From positions 1 through 34,750 of the forward strand of contig SLQM01000085.1 in the NCBI GenBank assembly GCA_007131435.1: a stretch of DNA of 34,750 bases. The letters run 5' to 3'. Within the stretch, counting starts at the first letter, position 1. Each line of letters begins with the position of its first letter. The DNA comes from Syntrophomonadaceae bacterium (GTDB lineage Bacteria; Bacillota; Dethiobacteria; DTU022). Positions 34,250 through 34,750 of the stretch are shown piece by piece. The position numbers were made by a program, and so were the translations under genes. The notes below the pieces were generated by a model. That model was not told where the DNA came from. It searched no databases and saw only the letters and a program-made list of their open reading frames with translations.

Positions 34250-34750
34250 ACGCATACATGGGTAAACTGCTTTATGTTGATTTAACCAGTGGAGATGTAA
34301 CAGATATCCCCCTTGATCCCCAGCTTGCAGAGAACTACGTGGGAGGCAAAGGGTTTGGGGCAAAAATTCTTTACGACCTGCTTCCTGCCAATTGCGATCC
34401 ACTTTCTCCCCAGAACATCCTGATGTTCATACCCGGGCCTTTAACCGGCACGCTGGCCCCGGCAATGCGCGGATGCGTGGTAACTAAATCACCGCTAACC
34501 GGCACCTTTGCCGATTCCTACTTTGGCGGTCATTTTGCCCAGGAAATTCGTTTCTGCGGCTACGATGGCATCATCATCACCGGGGCCGCCCCTGAGCCGA
34601 GCTACCTTTGGATTGGTGACAGTAAGGTTGAAATCCGGTCAGCGGCCGGCATCTGGGGCCTTGACACCTTCAGCACGGTGGAAAAAATTCGGGCCGAACT
34701 TGGAGATGAAACTGTTAAAACAGCCTGTATCGGGCCTGCCGGTGAAAAAA
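34246..34750 (+). CDS. Aldehyde ferredoxin oxidoreductase, N-terminal part (cut by window edge)
   Basis: Translation from ATG 34246 gives 168 residues running off the window end. The start reads MNAYMGKLLYVDLTSGDV, then YVGGKGFGAKILYDLLP, FIPGPLTGTLAPAMRG, VTKSPLTGTFADSYFGG and GYDGIIITGAAPEP, which is the diagnostic N-terminal domain of tungsten-containing aldehyde ferredoxin oxidoreductases (metallopterin-binding). These enzymes oxidise aldehydes to carboxylic acids and reduce ferredoxin. The [4Fe-4S] cysteines lie downstream of the window. It is translationally coupled to the ferredoxin gene (ATGA overlap), with GGGAGGT in that gene acting as ribosome site. Which AOR subfamily applies is not determinable from this part. 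Confidence 0.93.
   Translation, partial: MNAYMGKLLYVDLTSGDVTDIPLDPQLAENYVGGKGFGAKILYDLLPANCDPLSPQNILMFIPGPLTGTLAPAMRGCVVTKSPLTGTFADSYFGGHFAQEIRFCGYDGIIITGAAPEPSYLWIGDSKVEIRSAAGIWGLDTFSTVEKIRAELGDETVKTACIGPAGEK

Overview
The window reads as chromosomal DNA of an anaerobic, amino-acid-using Gram-positive bacterium, most likely a member of the Clostridia or a related Bacillota lineage. This is inferred from strong AAAGGAGG-type ribosome binding sites, a PucR regulator, stand-alone formiminotetrahydrofolate cyclodeaminase and glutamate formimidoyltransferase genes, an NADP-type glutamate dehydrogenase, and a tungsten-type aldehyde ferredoxin oxidoreductase with a polyferredoxin partner. No rRNA, tRNA, CRISPR array, transposase or phage gene was seen. 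Coding density is high and no gap between genes exceeds 300 bases.

Layout. (1) 1-3714, minus strand: a histidine-degradation operon read hutU, hutI, fchA, ftcD, the last cut by the window edge. It takes urocanate to glutamate and passes the formimino carbon to tetrahydrofolate. hutH is not in the window. (2) 3877-8072, plus strand: a QueG-like iron-sulfur protein, an M20 amidohydrolase, a DapA-family aldolase/lyase and a UbiA prenyltransferase. (3) 8101-12628: a large protein fusing two receiver-like domains to a PEP-synthase-type ATP-grasp domain (minus), divergent from glutamate dehydrogenase (plus). A strong, probably bidirectional terminator follows gdhA. (4) 12710-16761, minus strand: an NtrC-like response regulator whose ATPase core looks dead, its cytosolic histidine kinase, and a dolichol/phytol-kinase-like membrane protein with a clear promoter. 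(5) 16966-28204, plus strand: a tightly packed recC-recB-recD operon followed by a stand-alone phosphoglucose isomerase of the transaldolase-fusion type. (6) 28351-34750, plus strand: a PucR-family regulator, an APC amino acid permease, a metallophosphoesterase, a nucleotidyltransferase-like protein, a four-cluster ferredoxin and the start of an aldehyde ferredoxin oxidoreductase.

How it fits together. The hut genes and GdhA both converge on glutamate. The PucR-permease-AOR end looks like a regulated uptake and aldehyde-oxidation cluster. RecBCD handles double-strand breaks and is complete at the motif level. The most unusual items are the response regulator lacking the key sigma-54 activator residues, the receiver/ATP-grasp fusion without any PEP-side domains, RecBCD in what looks like a Bacillota background, and several near-perfect palindromes in intergenic regions that could be operators.
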